64,000 nt of DNA from Schaalia sp. JY-X169. GTDB taxonomy: Bacteria > Actinomycetota > Actinomycetes > Actinomycetales > Actinomycetaceae. The DNA is taken from NCBI RefSeq assembly GCF_014069575.1, contig NZ_CP059675.1, positions 2,232,001-2,296,000 of the forward strand, read 5' to 3'. The notes beneath the pieces were generated by a model, which did not search any database, was not told where the DNA came from, and worked only from the letters and a program-made list of their open reading frames with translations. Positions within the stretch are counted from its first letter, which is position 1. The number at the start of each line of letters is the position of its first letter. This document shows positions 54,762-63,734 of this stretch, one piece after another. The position numbers and the translations under genes are program-made.

Positions 54762-55775
54762 ATGTCGCGCGAAGAGCTGGAAGCCGAGGCCGCAAGCCCG
54801 AGTACAACTCCGACGCGCCTCCAAGAGCTAGCCAACAGCTACCCGAAGTTGCGTCCTCTGATCGCCATGAATCCCGCCACATACCCCGCGTTGGTGAAGT
54901 GGCTGGCAGATCTTAACGATCCAGCGATCAACGTGGCATTGGCACAACGAACTGCTGCAACCAGTTCTTCACCCGGGGGCCCTCGACGGGTTTCTGTGAT
55001 GGGGCGTAGTGACGAAGCGTCACTGCCGACCGCAGCTGCTCTACCTATCGCCTCGGAACCTGTGCGGGTCGGCGAGCCTGTCGCTGAGCCGTCACAACCG
55101 TCCACTCAGACCGGGGAGCTTGGCGTCACAGAGAAGCCAGCAAACCCAAACAAGACGCCACTGATCATTGTGGGTGTCCTCTTAGCTGTCATAGCCGTAA
55201 TTCTCATGGCTCTACTTTTTGGCGGCGGCGATAAAGATAGTCCTGCAAATGGCGGCGACCAGTCCGACTCCGCTGCCGCAGCCGCCTCAGAAGATCAGGA
55301 GGCCGCCCCAGATTCGCAGGATGAAGCAGTCGACAACTCGCAGGATAGCGCTGCGGAGGACGCGGATGAAACCATCGCATATCCCGCTCCAGCCACCGCG
55401 CTGGTGAGCGATCATTTCGTGTCACCCAGTGGGAACATCGCCTGCAGACTCGGTTCCGAGGGCGTAACGTGCACCATCAATGCCCACGCTTTTGCCGACC
55501 CTGCTTTGCCCTCCTGTGGGGCTGGGCCGACATCCCTCACAGCAACTCGCGCGACTGCGGATCTGGACTGTAGTGCCTCGCAGGTCTCAGGGTCGGGAGC
55601 AACAAGCCTGGCGTACGGGGACTACGCGACCTACGAGACTTTTGCCTGCCGATCGACGGAGTCTGGAATAGCCTGCTGGAACATGGTTTCCGGGGTTGGA
55701 TTCGGAATTGCGCGCGGTGGCTACCAGATTTCACTGACAGGTCCTATCGACCCGAACAACTTCCCCTGGAACTAG
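54762..55775 (+). CDS. LRV-type membrane protein with extracellular Cys domain
   Basis: A 337-residue protein. Residues 1-70 match the actinobacterial variant leucine-rich repeat (LRPLIAMNPATYPALVKWLA). A Pro-rich linker, one membrane helix (LIIVGVLLAVIAVILMALLF, ~130-150), an Asp/Ser/Ala-rich low-complexity stretch and a C-terminal domain follow. That domain has six cysteines (NIACRLGSEGVTC, PSCGAGP, LDCSAS, FACRSTESGIAC). The Cys-rich part is probably outside and disulfide-bonded. Function unknown. Confidence 0.75.
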   Translation: MSREELEAEAASPSTTPTRLQELANSYPKLRPLIAMNPATYPALVKWLADLNDPAINVALAQRTAATSSSPGGPRRVSVMGRSDEASLPTAAALPIASEPVRVGEPVAEPSQPSTQTGELGVTEKPANPNKTPLIIVGVLLAVIAVILMALLFGGGDKDSPANGGDQSDSAAAAASEDQEAAPDSQDEAVDNSQDSAAEDADETIAYPAPATALVSDHFVSPSGNIACRLGSEGVTCTINAHAFADPALPSCGAGPTSLTATRATADLDCSASQVSGSGATSLAYGDYATYETFACRSTESGIACWNMVSGVGFGIARGGYQISLTGPIDPNNFPWN

Positions 55776-55781
55776 CAGCCC

Positions 55782-56522
55782 TTAGGCGCCTTCCTTGAAG
55801 TGCCGTGCAAAACCTTTGATCACCGAGGCGGCGGCGTGGGTACCCGACGTGTATCGACCTGCGGCAACCAGGGCCTCAACGTCACCAAAACCCGTATCTC
55901 CCGCATCCTCGAAGGCTTGCGCCTTGCTTGAGATCAGGCCCGCATCTAGTTCCGGGTTGAACTGGGTCGCATAGACGTTATCACCATGGCGGACGATCTG
56001 AATCGGAGCGTAGAGTGAGCGCGCCAATCTCACTGACCCTTCAGGCAACTCATCAATCGCCTCACTGTGATTGGCGTAGGCAATGAACACAGCCGGGGAT
56101 TCAGAAAGAATGGGGTCCTTCTTTCCCTCGTCAGTGAGTTCAATATCAACCAATTCGGCAAACTCGGCGTTGGTCGCAGATACGGTTGCGCCAAGGACTT
56201 CACCAAGAACCGTCATTGCGGTGCCTGTTGCCAAGAGAGGGGTGCCAGCCTCTAGGAGCTGGGTGAAGAGATCACTCAGTTCAGCGCGCACATCCTGTTG
56301 GGTTTGCGAGACGTAGAGGTCGTCAGATGCCCCTCCGTAGGGTGAGCCCGCAACAAACACACCTGCGTAGTCTTTCGGCTCGATTGGTGGCAGACCCAAC
56401 AGGTCAAACTCCGCTAATTGCAGCTCGTCACGTTCCAGTCCAGACGCGCGCAGGTAGGCCTGGTATTCGCTATCAAGGGCTTCTTCTTCCCCACGGGTGG
56501 AGACCAACAGAAATGGCTTCAT
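55782..56522 (-). CDS. Class I glutamine amidotransferase-like protein lacking catalytic residues
   Basis: A 246-residue GATase1-fold protein similar to GMP-synthase-like amidotransferases (YAGVFVAGSPYGGASD, IAYANHSEAI, VYATQFNPELD). The nucleophile elbow, normally GxCxG, reads ATGTA with Gly100 at the Cys position. The catalytic His of the usual QFHPE is Asn189. With both gone, glutamine hydrolysis by the classic mechanism is not possible. A regulatory or binding role is an inference. Confidence 0.82.
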   Translation of the reverse strand: MKPFLLVSTRGEEEALDSEYQAYLRASGLERDELQLAEFDLLGLPPIEPKDYAGVFVAGSPYGGASDDLYVSQTQQDVRAELSDLFTQLLEAGTPLLATGTAMTVLGEVLGATVSATNAEFAELVDIELTDEGKKDPILSESPAVFIAYANHSEAIDELPEGSVRLARSLYAPIQIVRHGDNVYATQFNPELDAGLISSKAQAFEDAGDTGFGDVEALVAAGRYTSGTHAAASVIKGFARHFKEGA

Positions 56523-56571
56523 ACAAGCCAGCTTAGCCGCGATCCAGCACCCACCACCCGACAACCGGCTA

Positions 56572-57285
56572 TCAGCGGATGATCAGGGTGTCGAAGCCAA
56601 GCTCCCCAAGCCGCTCCTGGGCCTCCTCATCCATCCACCCCACCTCGGGAAGAGCGTGTGGAGTGGAGGCGGGATAACGGTAGCGTTGCAGGGCAAACGT
56701 CCTCGTCCCCCGTTCCCGCGCCCATGCCGCTACCTGCTGCCCGTACCCGACTAGGTCTCCCCCGGGTGCCAATCCCGGCCACAGTGTCAGGCGAACTTCG
56801 TGGTCGACTTCCCCATGTTCGACGAGGACGGCCAGCGACTCTTCAGCCTTGTCACCACCCCCACGCCCGGTCGCCAGCGGGTAGTCTTCCGGCAACGCTT
56901 TGATGTCGAGGCCGACCCAGTCAAGCAAACCGTCCTCAAGCAGGGCTTGAAGCGCCCTCGGATAGGCACCGCCCGCGTGAAGTCCCGTGAGGAACCCCCG
57001 TCCTCGTACCTGCTTCAGGGCTTCCGCAAGCGCGCCGGAGGACGCCTGCATGAGTGCCTCTCCCCCTGAAAAAACAACCCCATCAAGGAGCCCAACGCGA
57101 GAGTCGAGAATGTCGAGGACGTCCCCCCACTCGACAGACCCACTGGCCCGTGGATCAAGGATTTCCGCATTGTGGCAGTACGGGCACCTCCAGGGGCACC
57201 CCTGGAGAAACACGACCGCAACGAGCTTTCCCGGCCAGTCGACCGTTGAGAAGGGGACGAATCCGGCGATGTTGAGTTCGCTCAA
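56572..57285 (-). CDS. nrdG: Anaerobic ribonucleotide reductase activating protein
   Basis: A 237-residue radical-SAM activase. CPWRCPYCHN is the CxxxCxxC cluster motif, and FSGGEALMQ the SAM-binding GGE motif. It generates the glycyl radical on NrdD. TTG at 57285 overlaps the nrdD TGA, has GGAGG ten bases upstream and puts IAGFVPFSTVDWPG at the N-terminus; the frame to 57387 is not used. Confidence 0.93.
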   Translation of the reverse strand: MSELNIAGFVPFSTVDWPGKLVAVVFLQGCPWRCPYCHNAEILDPRASGSVEWGDVLDILDSRVGLLDGVVFSGGEALMQASSGALAEALKQVRGRGFLTGLHAGGAYPRALQALLEDGLLDWVGLDIKALPEDYPLATGRGGGDKAEESLAVLVEHGEVDHEVRLTLWPGLAPGGDLVGYGQQVAAWARERGTRTFALQRYRYPASTPHALPEVGWMDEEAQERLGELGFDTLIIR

Positions 57286-59093
57286 GCGAAGGCGACCTCC
57301 TTGAACGGGACGCGTTCCGCATGCTCGCCCTTCTTGCCGATGTTGAATGAGGAGACGGGGCGGAAGTACCCCATGACCCGCGTCCATACCTCACATTCTT
57401 GGGGTTCCCGGTCGGGGAACTGGGTGGCGCACTTTGGGCAGGTGGGCTGTTCGCCCTCAAGGTATCCGTGGCGCGGGCAGATCGAGAATGTCGGCGTGAT
57501 CGTGATGTAGGGCAGTCGGAAGGCCGTCAGTGAGCGGCGCACCATTTCCTTGCAAGCCTCGCCACTGGTCATGCGTTCACCCATGTAGAGGTGGAGGACG
57601 GTGCCGCCTGTGTACTTCCCTTGCAGCTCTTCCTGCTCCATCAGCGCCTGGAACGGGTCATCCGTGTAGCCAACGGGCAACTGTGACGAGTTGGTGTAGT
57701 AGGGCTGGTCGTATGTTCCCGCCTGGATGATGTCGGGGTACTGCTTGCGGTCTTCCTTCGCGAAGCGGTAGGTGGTGCCCTCAGCTGGTGTGGCCTCAAG
57801 GTTGTACATGTGTCCTGTGGACTCTTGCAGTTCCACCATGCGGTCGCGAACGTGGTCGAGGACGCGGACCGCGAACGCGTGCCCCGCCGGGGTCGTGATG
57901 TCGTCGAGGTCGTTCGTGAAGTTGCGGATCGCCTCATTCATCCCGTTGACACCAAGTGTTGAGAAGTGGTTGTCGAGCGTGCCCAGGTAGTGGCGGGTGA
58001 AGGGGAAAAGCCCCCCGTCCATCTGCTCCTGAATGACTTCACGTTTGGTTTCCAGTGTTGCGGCACCAATGTCGATGAGGCGGTCAAGTTCCGTGATAAA
58101 TCCGCCCTCGTCCCCCTTGTATTCGTATCCCAGTCGCGCCAGGTTGATGGTGACAACCCCGATGGATCCCGTGAGTTCAGCGGATCCGAACAGGCCGTTA
58201 CCCCGCTTCAGCAGTTCGCGCAGGTCCAGCTGCAGTCTGCAGCACATCGAACGAATCATTCCGGGGTCGAGGTCGGAGTTGATGAAGTTCTGGAAGTAGG
58301 GCAGTCCGTACTTGGCCGTCATCGCGAAGAGCCGATCGGCATTGGGGCTGTCCCATTCGAAATCTTTGGTGATGTTGTAGGTGGGGATTGGGAAGGTGAA
58401 GATACGCCCTTCGCTATCTCCCTGCTGCATGACATCCATGAAAGCCTGGTTGATCAGGTCCATTTCGGCCTGCAGGTCACCGTATGTGAAGTCGCAAACT
58501 TCCCCGCCGATCAGCGGGTGTTCGTCGACAAGGTCGCTGGGGCAAGTCCAGTCAAACGTTAGGTTGGTGAACGGACACTGGCTTCCCCACCGGCTTGGAA
58601 CGTTGAGGTTGAAGATCAGTTCCTGCATATTCTGGCGGATCTCTTCGTACGTCATGGAGTCCAGTCGAACGAAGGGCGCCATGTAGGTGTCGAAGGATGA
58701 GAATGCCTGCGCACCTGCCCACTCATTCTGCAGGGTGCCCAGGAAGTTGACGATTTGCCCTGAGGCTGAGGAGAAGTGCTTCGGCGGGCATGACGCGATA
58801 GCGCCGGGAACGCCGTTGAAGCCTTCTTCCAGCAGGCGTCGCAGGGACCAACCGGCGCAGTAGCCAGAAAACATGTCGAGGTCATGGATGTGCAAAGCCC
58901 CGCTGCGGTGCGCGACAGAAGCTTCAGGCTGGTAGCACTTCTCTAGCCAGTAGTTGGCGATCATCTTCCCCGCCACGTTGAGGATCATTCCCCCCAGCGA
59001 GTATCCCTGGTTGGCGTTGGCGTTGACGCGCCAGTCGGAACGCCCCAAGTACTCATCAATCGTTGTCAGTGCATCAACATTGGTGCCTGCCAT
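57282..59093 (-). CDS. nrdD: Anaerobic ribonucleoside-triphosphate reductase
   Basis: A 603-residue glycyl-radical enzyme making dNTPs without oxygen. MIRSMCCRLQLD holds active-site cysteines, ICPRHGYLEGEQPTCPKC is a zinc-site variant with one His, and RVMGYFRPVSSF carries the radical glycine. The protein begins directly with the catalytic domain and lacks the N-terminal ATP-cone (~100 residues) of classic NrdD. ATG at 59093 has AGGAG upstream. NrdR boxes lie in its promoter. Confidence 0.93.
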   Translation of the reverse strand: MAGTNVDALTTIDEYLGRSDWRVNANANQGYSLGGMILNVAGKMIANYWLEKCYQPEASVAHRSGALHIHDLDMFSGYCAGWSLRRLLEEGFNGVPGAIASCPPKHFSSASGQIVNFLGTLQNEWAGAQAFSSFDTYMAPFVRLDSMTYEEIRQNMQELIFNLNVPSRWGSQCPFTNLTFDWTCPSDLVDEHPLIGGEVCDFTYGDLQAEMDLINQAFMDVMQQGDSEGRIFTFPIPTYNITKDFEWDSPNADRLFAMTAKYGLPYFQNFINSDLDPGMIRSMCCRLQLDLRELLKRGNGLFGSAELTGSIGVVTINLARLGYEYKGDEGGFITELDRLIDIGAATLETKREVIQEQMDGGLFPFTRHYLGTLDNHFSTLGVNGMNEAIRNFTNDLDDITTPAGHAFAVRVLDHVRDRMVELQESTGHMYNLEATPAEGTTYRFAKEDRKQYPDIIQAGTYDQPYYTNSSQLPVGYTDDPFQALMEQEELQGKYTGGTVLHLYMGERMTSGEACKEMVRRSLTAFRLPYITITPTFSICPRHGYLEGEQPTCPKCATQFPDREPQECEVWTRVMGYFRPVSSFNIGKKGEHAERVPFKEVAFA

Positions 59094-59217
59094 AGTCGGC
59101 TCCTGTTCAGTGGACACGATCTGCGTAAAGCACACGCAAGGTCGCTACAGAATGATCTTTTTGTGGAAGTTTTGGGCTAAATCCCGGCCCTCTGCCAGAA
59201 CCCAAACTAGCGCTACA

Positions 59218-59264
59218 CCACTACATATAGTGTGCGACACGCGGGGAGACACTACATATCGTGT
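59218..59264 (-). promoter_or_regulatory. Two NrdR boxes upstream of nrdD
   Basis: CCACTACATATAGTGT (59218-59233) and ACACTACATATCGTGT (59249-59264) match the NrdR palindrome ACACWATATATWGTGT style and are 31 bp apart, three helical turns, the usual NrdR spacing. They imply repression of nrdD-nrdG by NrdR-ATP/dATP. No nrdR is in the window. Confidence 0.9.
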
Positions 59265-59322
59265 TTTTGTCCAAAAGTGTGCACACCAATTCCACAAGGT
59301 CCTAGGACCTTGGTCTGCAACC

Positions 59323-60201
59323 CTAATTTCCTGCCAGGTGGTCCACACCAAGCACACTCAGGGCCGAAACTGCAAAGATTAGAACTGTTGATAACACGGC
59401 AAGAAACACTCCGGGCTGCACCGTGACAGCTAACTCTGTGATCTGCATCGCACTAACCGGTTGGCCTATTTCCGTCCTCGACCTCCATGCCATCAGCGCC
59501 ACGCCAATGGCAGAAACCACCAGGGCCAACCACGCCAAGACAGCAGGAGAACGCCCTCGGAAGTGGTCGTTGAACGGTCGCCACTCCGACGGCACAACCA
59601 ACAGCGCCACTGCCGTTGCAACCAGGGTCCCGGCCAGTACGTCACTGAGGCGATGCCACCCCAAAGAAAGCACCGTCACCCCAACGAATGCGATCGCCAC
59701 CCACGCAACCCCACCTGCAACTGACTTCCACCTCTGCGGAACCGCGGCAATCAGAGCCAAGCCCACGGAGGTGGCCAGGGTGACGTGACCGGATGGGAAC
59801 GAGTTCGCCAGAGAATGACCCACTTCCATGTCGGGTCGAACCAAAAGGTACTTGAGCATCTGCGTCGCACCGTTCGACACAACAAGCAGAGCGACGACGC
59901 GCACCAACAGGGCAAACCGCTTCCTCAACAACACCGTGACTATCAGGATCAGCGCGAACAGCAAAAGTGCAGGTATGGAAGCCAGTGTGTGCAGAACTGT
60001 CCGCGCCACGTCTTGGAACGGCATGTGCGCCTGGAATGAGTACATGATCAGGGTGTCCAACCACTGCCCTGTTACCGTGAAGAGCGAGAGGTACGCGAGC
60101 GCGACAACGGACACCACCGCCGCGACTACTCCGAGGACGCGAAAGCGCAGTACGCGTCGAGCAAAGGTAGCGATGTACTGCTCCCGACTCTGATCCGACA
60201 C
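59323..60201 (-). CDS. PAP2-family phosphatase
   Basis: A 292-residue membrane protein with about six to eight helices. The tripartite PAP2 site is complete: KYLLVRPD, SFPSGHVTLAT and LSLGWHRLSDVLAG. Members dephosphorylate undecaprenyl-PP or phosphatidate at the outer membrane face. GTG at 60201 follows GGGAG. It lies upstream of nrdD on the same strand but is separated by 229 bp with the NrdR boxes. Confidence 0.88.
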   Translation of the reverse strand: MSDQSREQYIATFARRVLRFRVLGVVAAVVSVVALAYLSLFTVTGQWLDTLIMYSFQAHMPFQDVARTVLHTLASIPALLLFALILIVTVLLRKRFALLVRVVALLVVSNGATQMLKYLLVRPDMEVGHSLANSFPSGHVTLATSVGLALIAAVPQRWKSVAGGVAWVAIAFVGVTVLSLGWHRLSDVLAGTLVATAVALLVVPSEWRPFNDHFRGRSPAVLAWLALVVSAIGVALMAWRSRTEIGQPVSAMQITELAVTVQPGVFLAVLSTVLIFAVSALSVLGVDHLAGN

Positions 60202-60295
60202 CTCAATCTCCCAACCATTTACTGTTCGCTACCTACTGAATCTTCCACCCAATAGCGTTAGTGTGGTGTGACTGACGAAATGGGAAGGGGGAAGA

Positions 60296-60739
60296 ATGCC
60301 AACACCACGTCCAGTAAGTATGCAACGGATTCGGGGTGCATTCGACTCTCTACACATGCCTTTCCAAGAGGTTGGCTCCGGCCTGTGGCAGCAGGTGCAA
60401 GCCACCCACGTTGTGTGCGGGACGGTCGAGGGCGGGAAGATTCTTTGTTTCAAAGGCACCTCCACTAGGACTTACACCGCAGATGAGGACCTGGTCCAAC
60501 TGGGCTACTTCGTCACCATGTCCAACCGGAATCGCGCCTTCCCAAAGGCATACATCGAGGCTCTTGAGACGCCCGGGAAGTACACCGTGGGGGCTGAGAC
60601 ATGTCGTCTCATTACATCGGGTTTGAGTGAAGCCCAGTTCAATGACTTCTTAGAACATGCCTTCCTGGTCCTCACCTCTTTCTTCCAAGAGTTTGAGGGA
60701 TCCGCAATCGCACAGGCGGGGGTGAGAGACGATGACTGA
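60296..60739 (+). CDS. YbjN-domain protein (first of two)
   Basis: A 147-residue soluble alpha/beta protein of the YbjN/type-III-chaperone-like fold (MQRIRGAFDSLHMPF, then LGYFVTMSNRNRAFPKAYIE). Many actinobacteria carry such proteins in pairs. ATG follows AAGGGGGA. It overlaps the next gene by 8 bp. Function unknown. Confidence 0.75.
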   Translation: MPTPRPVSMQRIRGAFDSLHMPFQEVGSGLWQQVQATHVVCGTVEGGKILCFKGTSTRTYTADEDLVQLGYFVTMSNRNRAFPKAYIEALETPGKYTVGAETCRLITSGLSEAQFNDFLEHAFLVLTSFFQEFEGSAIAQAGVRDDD

Positions 60740-61202
60740 GACGACGCTGCACTCCGCGCCCGAAGGCAAGGAAGACCCGTACCCCGTGTCGATGTCCCGA
60801 GTGAAGGCAGCACTCGCAAAACTTGAGCCGCAGCCCGACCTCAGCGGTGTTGCAGACGAGGGCGGTACGGTGCAGGTCGGTGAACGGACCTATAGCATTT
60901 CCTTTTTTGGGCGCCGCGACTACCTTTCTGTTCGGTCAAACTGGGATCCAGACCCACAGAGCTCCGCCCGCAGCCTGTTTCGGGCCGTCAACTCTTGGAA
61001 TAGATTCCGCCACTTTCCAACCGCTTACGTTGATCGTAAGAAGGATGATTCGTTCACCGTTGTCGCAGACATGGTCATTCACTGCCGCCATGGGCTCTCC
61101 GACTTGCAGCTCGATGAAGAAGTTGCCCATGCACTACCGTGTTGCGCGCAAGCAATCGACTACGTGCAATGGGCATATGAGCAGATGCAAAGCGACCAGT
61201 GA
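60732..61202 (+). CDS. YbjN-domain protein (second of two)
   Basis: A 156-residue protein of the same fold as the preceding gene ([47 protein letters not shown]). The two proteins may pair. Its stop overlaps the helicase start as GTGA, so all three genes are translationally coupled. Confidence 0.78.
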   Translation: MTETTLHSAPEGKEDPYPVSMSRVKAALAKLEPQPDLSGVADEGGTVQVGERTYSISFFGRRDYLSVRSNWDPDPQSSARSLFRAVNSWNRFRHFPTAYVDRKKDDSFTVVADMVIHCRHGLSDLQLDEEVAHALPCCAQAIDYVQWAYEQMQSDQ

Positions 61203-63628
61203 GCGACGCTTCCTCTCGCCAACCCTCCACCCTAGTCAACTACCTCCGCACTGCCGGAGCGCGGGACCAGAGGCTGCTCCACGTTGAAGAGATCCCCGGC
61301 AGAAGCGCATCGCGGGCGCCGTGGCCCGACTTCATTCACCCCGAAGTCGTCAGCGCATACAGCGCCGGTGGCGCCAGCTCTCTGTGGTCCCACCAGGAAG
61401 AGGCTCTCAACCAGCTCCATGCCGGAAAGCACGTTGTCATCGCGACGGGCACAGGATCTGGCAAGTCGTTGCCGGCTTGGGTGCCAATCCTCTCCGACCT
61501 CATGGACACTGCTGGCGACACGTCGCTTGCGGGCTACCGCAGCAGGCCTTCAGCCCTCTACCTCGCCCCGACCAAGGCTCTGGGTGCCGACCAGTTGGAA
61601 TCCCTCAACAAGGTGGCAGCACTCTTATCAGAGCCGATACACATTTCCGCCGCTGACGGTGACACTGCCACCGAGGTGAAGAAGTGGGCGCGGGCCCACG
61701 CTGACGTTGTCCTTTCCAACCCGGACTATGTTCACCACGTTCTTCTCTCCGGCCATGAAAGGTGGACGCGGTTCCTGCGTTCGCTGCGTTACATCGTGGT
61801 TGACGAACTGCACTACTGGCGGGGTGTCACGGGTTCACACGTTGCGCTGATTCTGCGTCGCCTGCTCCGCATCGCGCGGAGCTTGGGCGCAGACCCGCAG
61901 GTCATCATGCTTTCCGCGACAGTGCGCAATCCAGAAGAGCTGGCACAGCGGATGGTCGGCGCAGACAATGTCGCAGCGATTACCAACGACGGGTCACCCG
62001 CTGCGCCTAAGACCCTGGCGTTCTGGCAGCCCGCCCTCAGCCCAGCAGAGAAAACCAAACTTGAGTACGCGGGTGATGAGAATGCGCCCGCTTACCCCAT
62101 TCCCGCCCTGCGCATCAGCCCGTGGACTGAGGCAGCGAACCTTGCGGCCGCCTTCATTGAGCGGGACGCCCGAATGCTGACGTTCGTTCTCTCCCGCTAC
62201 GGGGCCGAGGCCGTGGCATCACAAACCCAAGATCGCCTGGAGCGGATGGGTTCGTCACGGGCTCACAGGGTCAGTCCTTACCGCGGCGGGTATCTGCCCG
62301 AGGAGAGGCGCGAACTGGAAAAGCAGTTGCGTGAGGGCGTCCTACAGGCCGTTGTCACCACAAATGCCTTGGAGCTCGGTATCGATATCTCCGGCCTCGA
62401 CGCCACCATCACCTGTGAGTGGCCCGGTTCCCGCGCCTCACTTATGCAACAGGTTGGACGCGCGGGCCGCGCTGGCCGCAGCGGTGTCAGTGTTTTCATT
62501 GCTGGTGAGAACCCTTTGGATAATTACCTGGTGCACCACGCTGACGAGGCCCTCGCCGAAGTGGAAGCGAACGTCCTCGACCTGACGAACCCTTACGTTT
62601 TGTCACCCCACCTCTGTGCGGCAGCGGCAGAGAAGCCGCTCCAAGAAGAAGACCTACAGCTGTTTGGCCTCACCAGCACCGCACTGCTGGACGCCCTCTC
62701 TGAGCAGGGTTACCTGTGGAAACGACCAACCGGCTGGCACTGGAACTACTCGCTGACCACAAACCCTCACGACCTCACCGATATTCGCGGCGGCGGCGGG
62801 GACGTCCAGGTTGTTGACATCAAAACTGGGGCCGTTATTGGCACAGTCCCCGAGGACAAGGCTGATGCTGAGGTCTTTCCCGACGCGATCTACATCCACC
62901 AGGGCAAGACGTTCCACGTCCTCGAACTCTCTGGAGTGAACGCACCTGGCGAGGGGCGTCGCCCCCAGCGTGTGGCAGTGGTGGAACGTGTTTCCACCCC
63001 ACTGCGAACCCGAACTGGGCGCCATTCCGACGTTAAGATCCTCAAAGAGACCCGGACTTGGACGTCCGAGGACGGCTTGGTGGAATGGCACGTCGGCGAA
63101 GTGGAGGTTTCCTCCCGGGTCACTGACTACGACCTTCTTCGCCTTCCTCATATGGAATTCATTGCCAACTACGAACTGTCTCTGCCGCAGCGCATCCTGC
63201 CAACCATGTCAACCTGGTACACGCTGAAGCCGGGGGCGCTCACCGTCGCGGGCATTGATGGCCCGGATGTGCCCGGGGCGCTACACGCAGCCGAACATGC
63301 CGCAATTGGCATGCTGCCCCTGGTGGGGACGTGTGACCGTTGGGACCTGGGGGGACTGTCGATTGCGGAACACAGCCAAACGAACCTCCCGACCGTGTTT
63401 GTCCACGATGCCCTGCGCGGCGGCGCCGGTTATGCGGAGTACGGATTCCGCCACGCCACCGAGTGGATCAAGATGACTGCCCAGGTCGTTGAAGACTGCC
63501 CGTGCGAGGACGGGTGCCCGTCCTGCATCCAGTCACCCAAGTGTGGCAACCGCAATGAGCCACTCTCAAAGCGCGGCGCTCTGGCCCTTCTGACGTTCCT
63601 GACAGACCGCAGCCCGGGTACCCGCTAG
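61199..63628 (+). CDS. MrfA-type DEAD/DEAH helicase with C-terminal DUF1998
   Basis: An 809-residue superfamily 2 helicase. Motif I is [13 protein letters not shown], Ia [57 protein letters not shown]. The C-terminal DUF1998 zinc site is [10 protein letters not shown] with a later Cys in PKCGNRNE. This architecture matches MrfA, a 3'-5' helicase for mitomycin-type lesion repair in Bacillus. GTG start overlaps ybjN. No MrfB nuclease gene is adjacent. Confidence 0.9.
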   Translation: MSDASSRQPSTLVNYLRTAGARDQRLLHVEEIPGRSASRAPWPDFIHPEVVSAYSAGGASSLWSHQEEALNQLHAGKHVVIATGTGSGKSLPAWVPILSDLMDTAGDTSLAGYRSRPSALYLAPTKALGADQLESLNKVAALLSEPIHISAADGDTATEVKKWARAHADVVLSNPDYVHHVLLSGHERWTRFLRSLRYIVVDELHYWRGVTGSHVALILRRLLRIARSLGADPQVIMLSATVRNPEELAQRMVGADNVAAITNDGSPAAPKTLAFWQPALSPAEKTKLEYAGDENAPAYPIPALRISPWTEAANLAAAFIERDARMLTFVLSRYGAEAVASQTQDRLERMGSSRAHRVSPYRGGYLPEERRELEKQLREGVLQAVVTTNALELGIDISGLDATITCEWPGSRASLMQQVGRAGRAGRSGVSVFIAGENPLDNYLVHHADEALAEVEANVLDLTNPYVLSPHLCAAAAEKPLQEEDLQLFGLTSTALLDALSEQGYLWKRPTGWHWNYSLTTNPHDLTDIRGGGGDVQVVDIKTGAVIGTVPEDKADAEVFPDAIYIHQGKTFHVLELSGVNAPGEGRRPQRVAVVERVSTPLRTRTGRHSDVKILKETRTWTSEDGLVEWHVGEVEVSSRVTDYDLLRLPHMEFIANYELSLPQRILPTMSTWYTLKPGALTVAGIDGPDVPGALHAAEHAAIGMLPLVGTCDRWDLGGLSIAEHSQTNLPTVFVHDALRGGAGYAEYGFRHATEWIKMTAQVVEDCPCEDGCPSCIQSPKCGNRNEPLSKRGALALLTFLTDRSPGTR

Positions 63629-63656
63629 CTGCCCGCCCGGGCCGGCGGGGGCAAAT

Positions 63657-63731
63657 CCGCTAACTTCACTGCTGTGGCGCCGTTTCGCTGTTATTTTGCC
63701 GGATTTCACGCCACAACAGTGAAGTTAGCGG
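63657..63731. repeat. 23-bp inverted repeat between convergent genes
   Basis: Arms 63657-63679 and 63709-63731 (CCGCTAACTTCACTG core) are complementary with one mismatch. Additional AAATCCG/CGGATTT pairing lies at 63653 and 63700. It probably acts as a bidirectional terminator, since it ends 4 bp before the stop of the convergent gene. Confidence 0.85.
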
Positions 63732-63734
63732 CAA

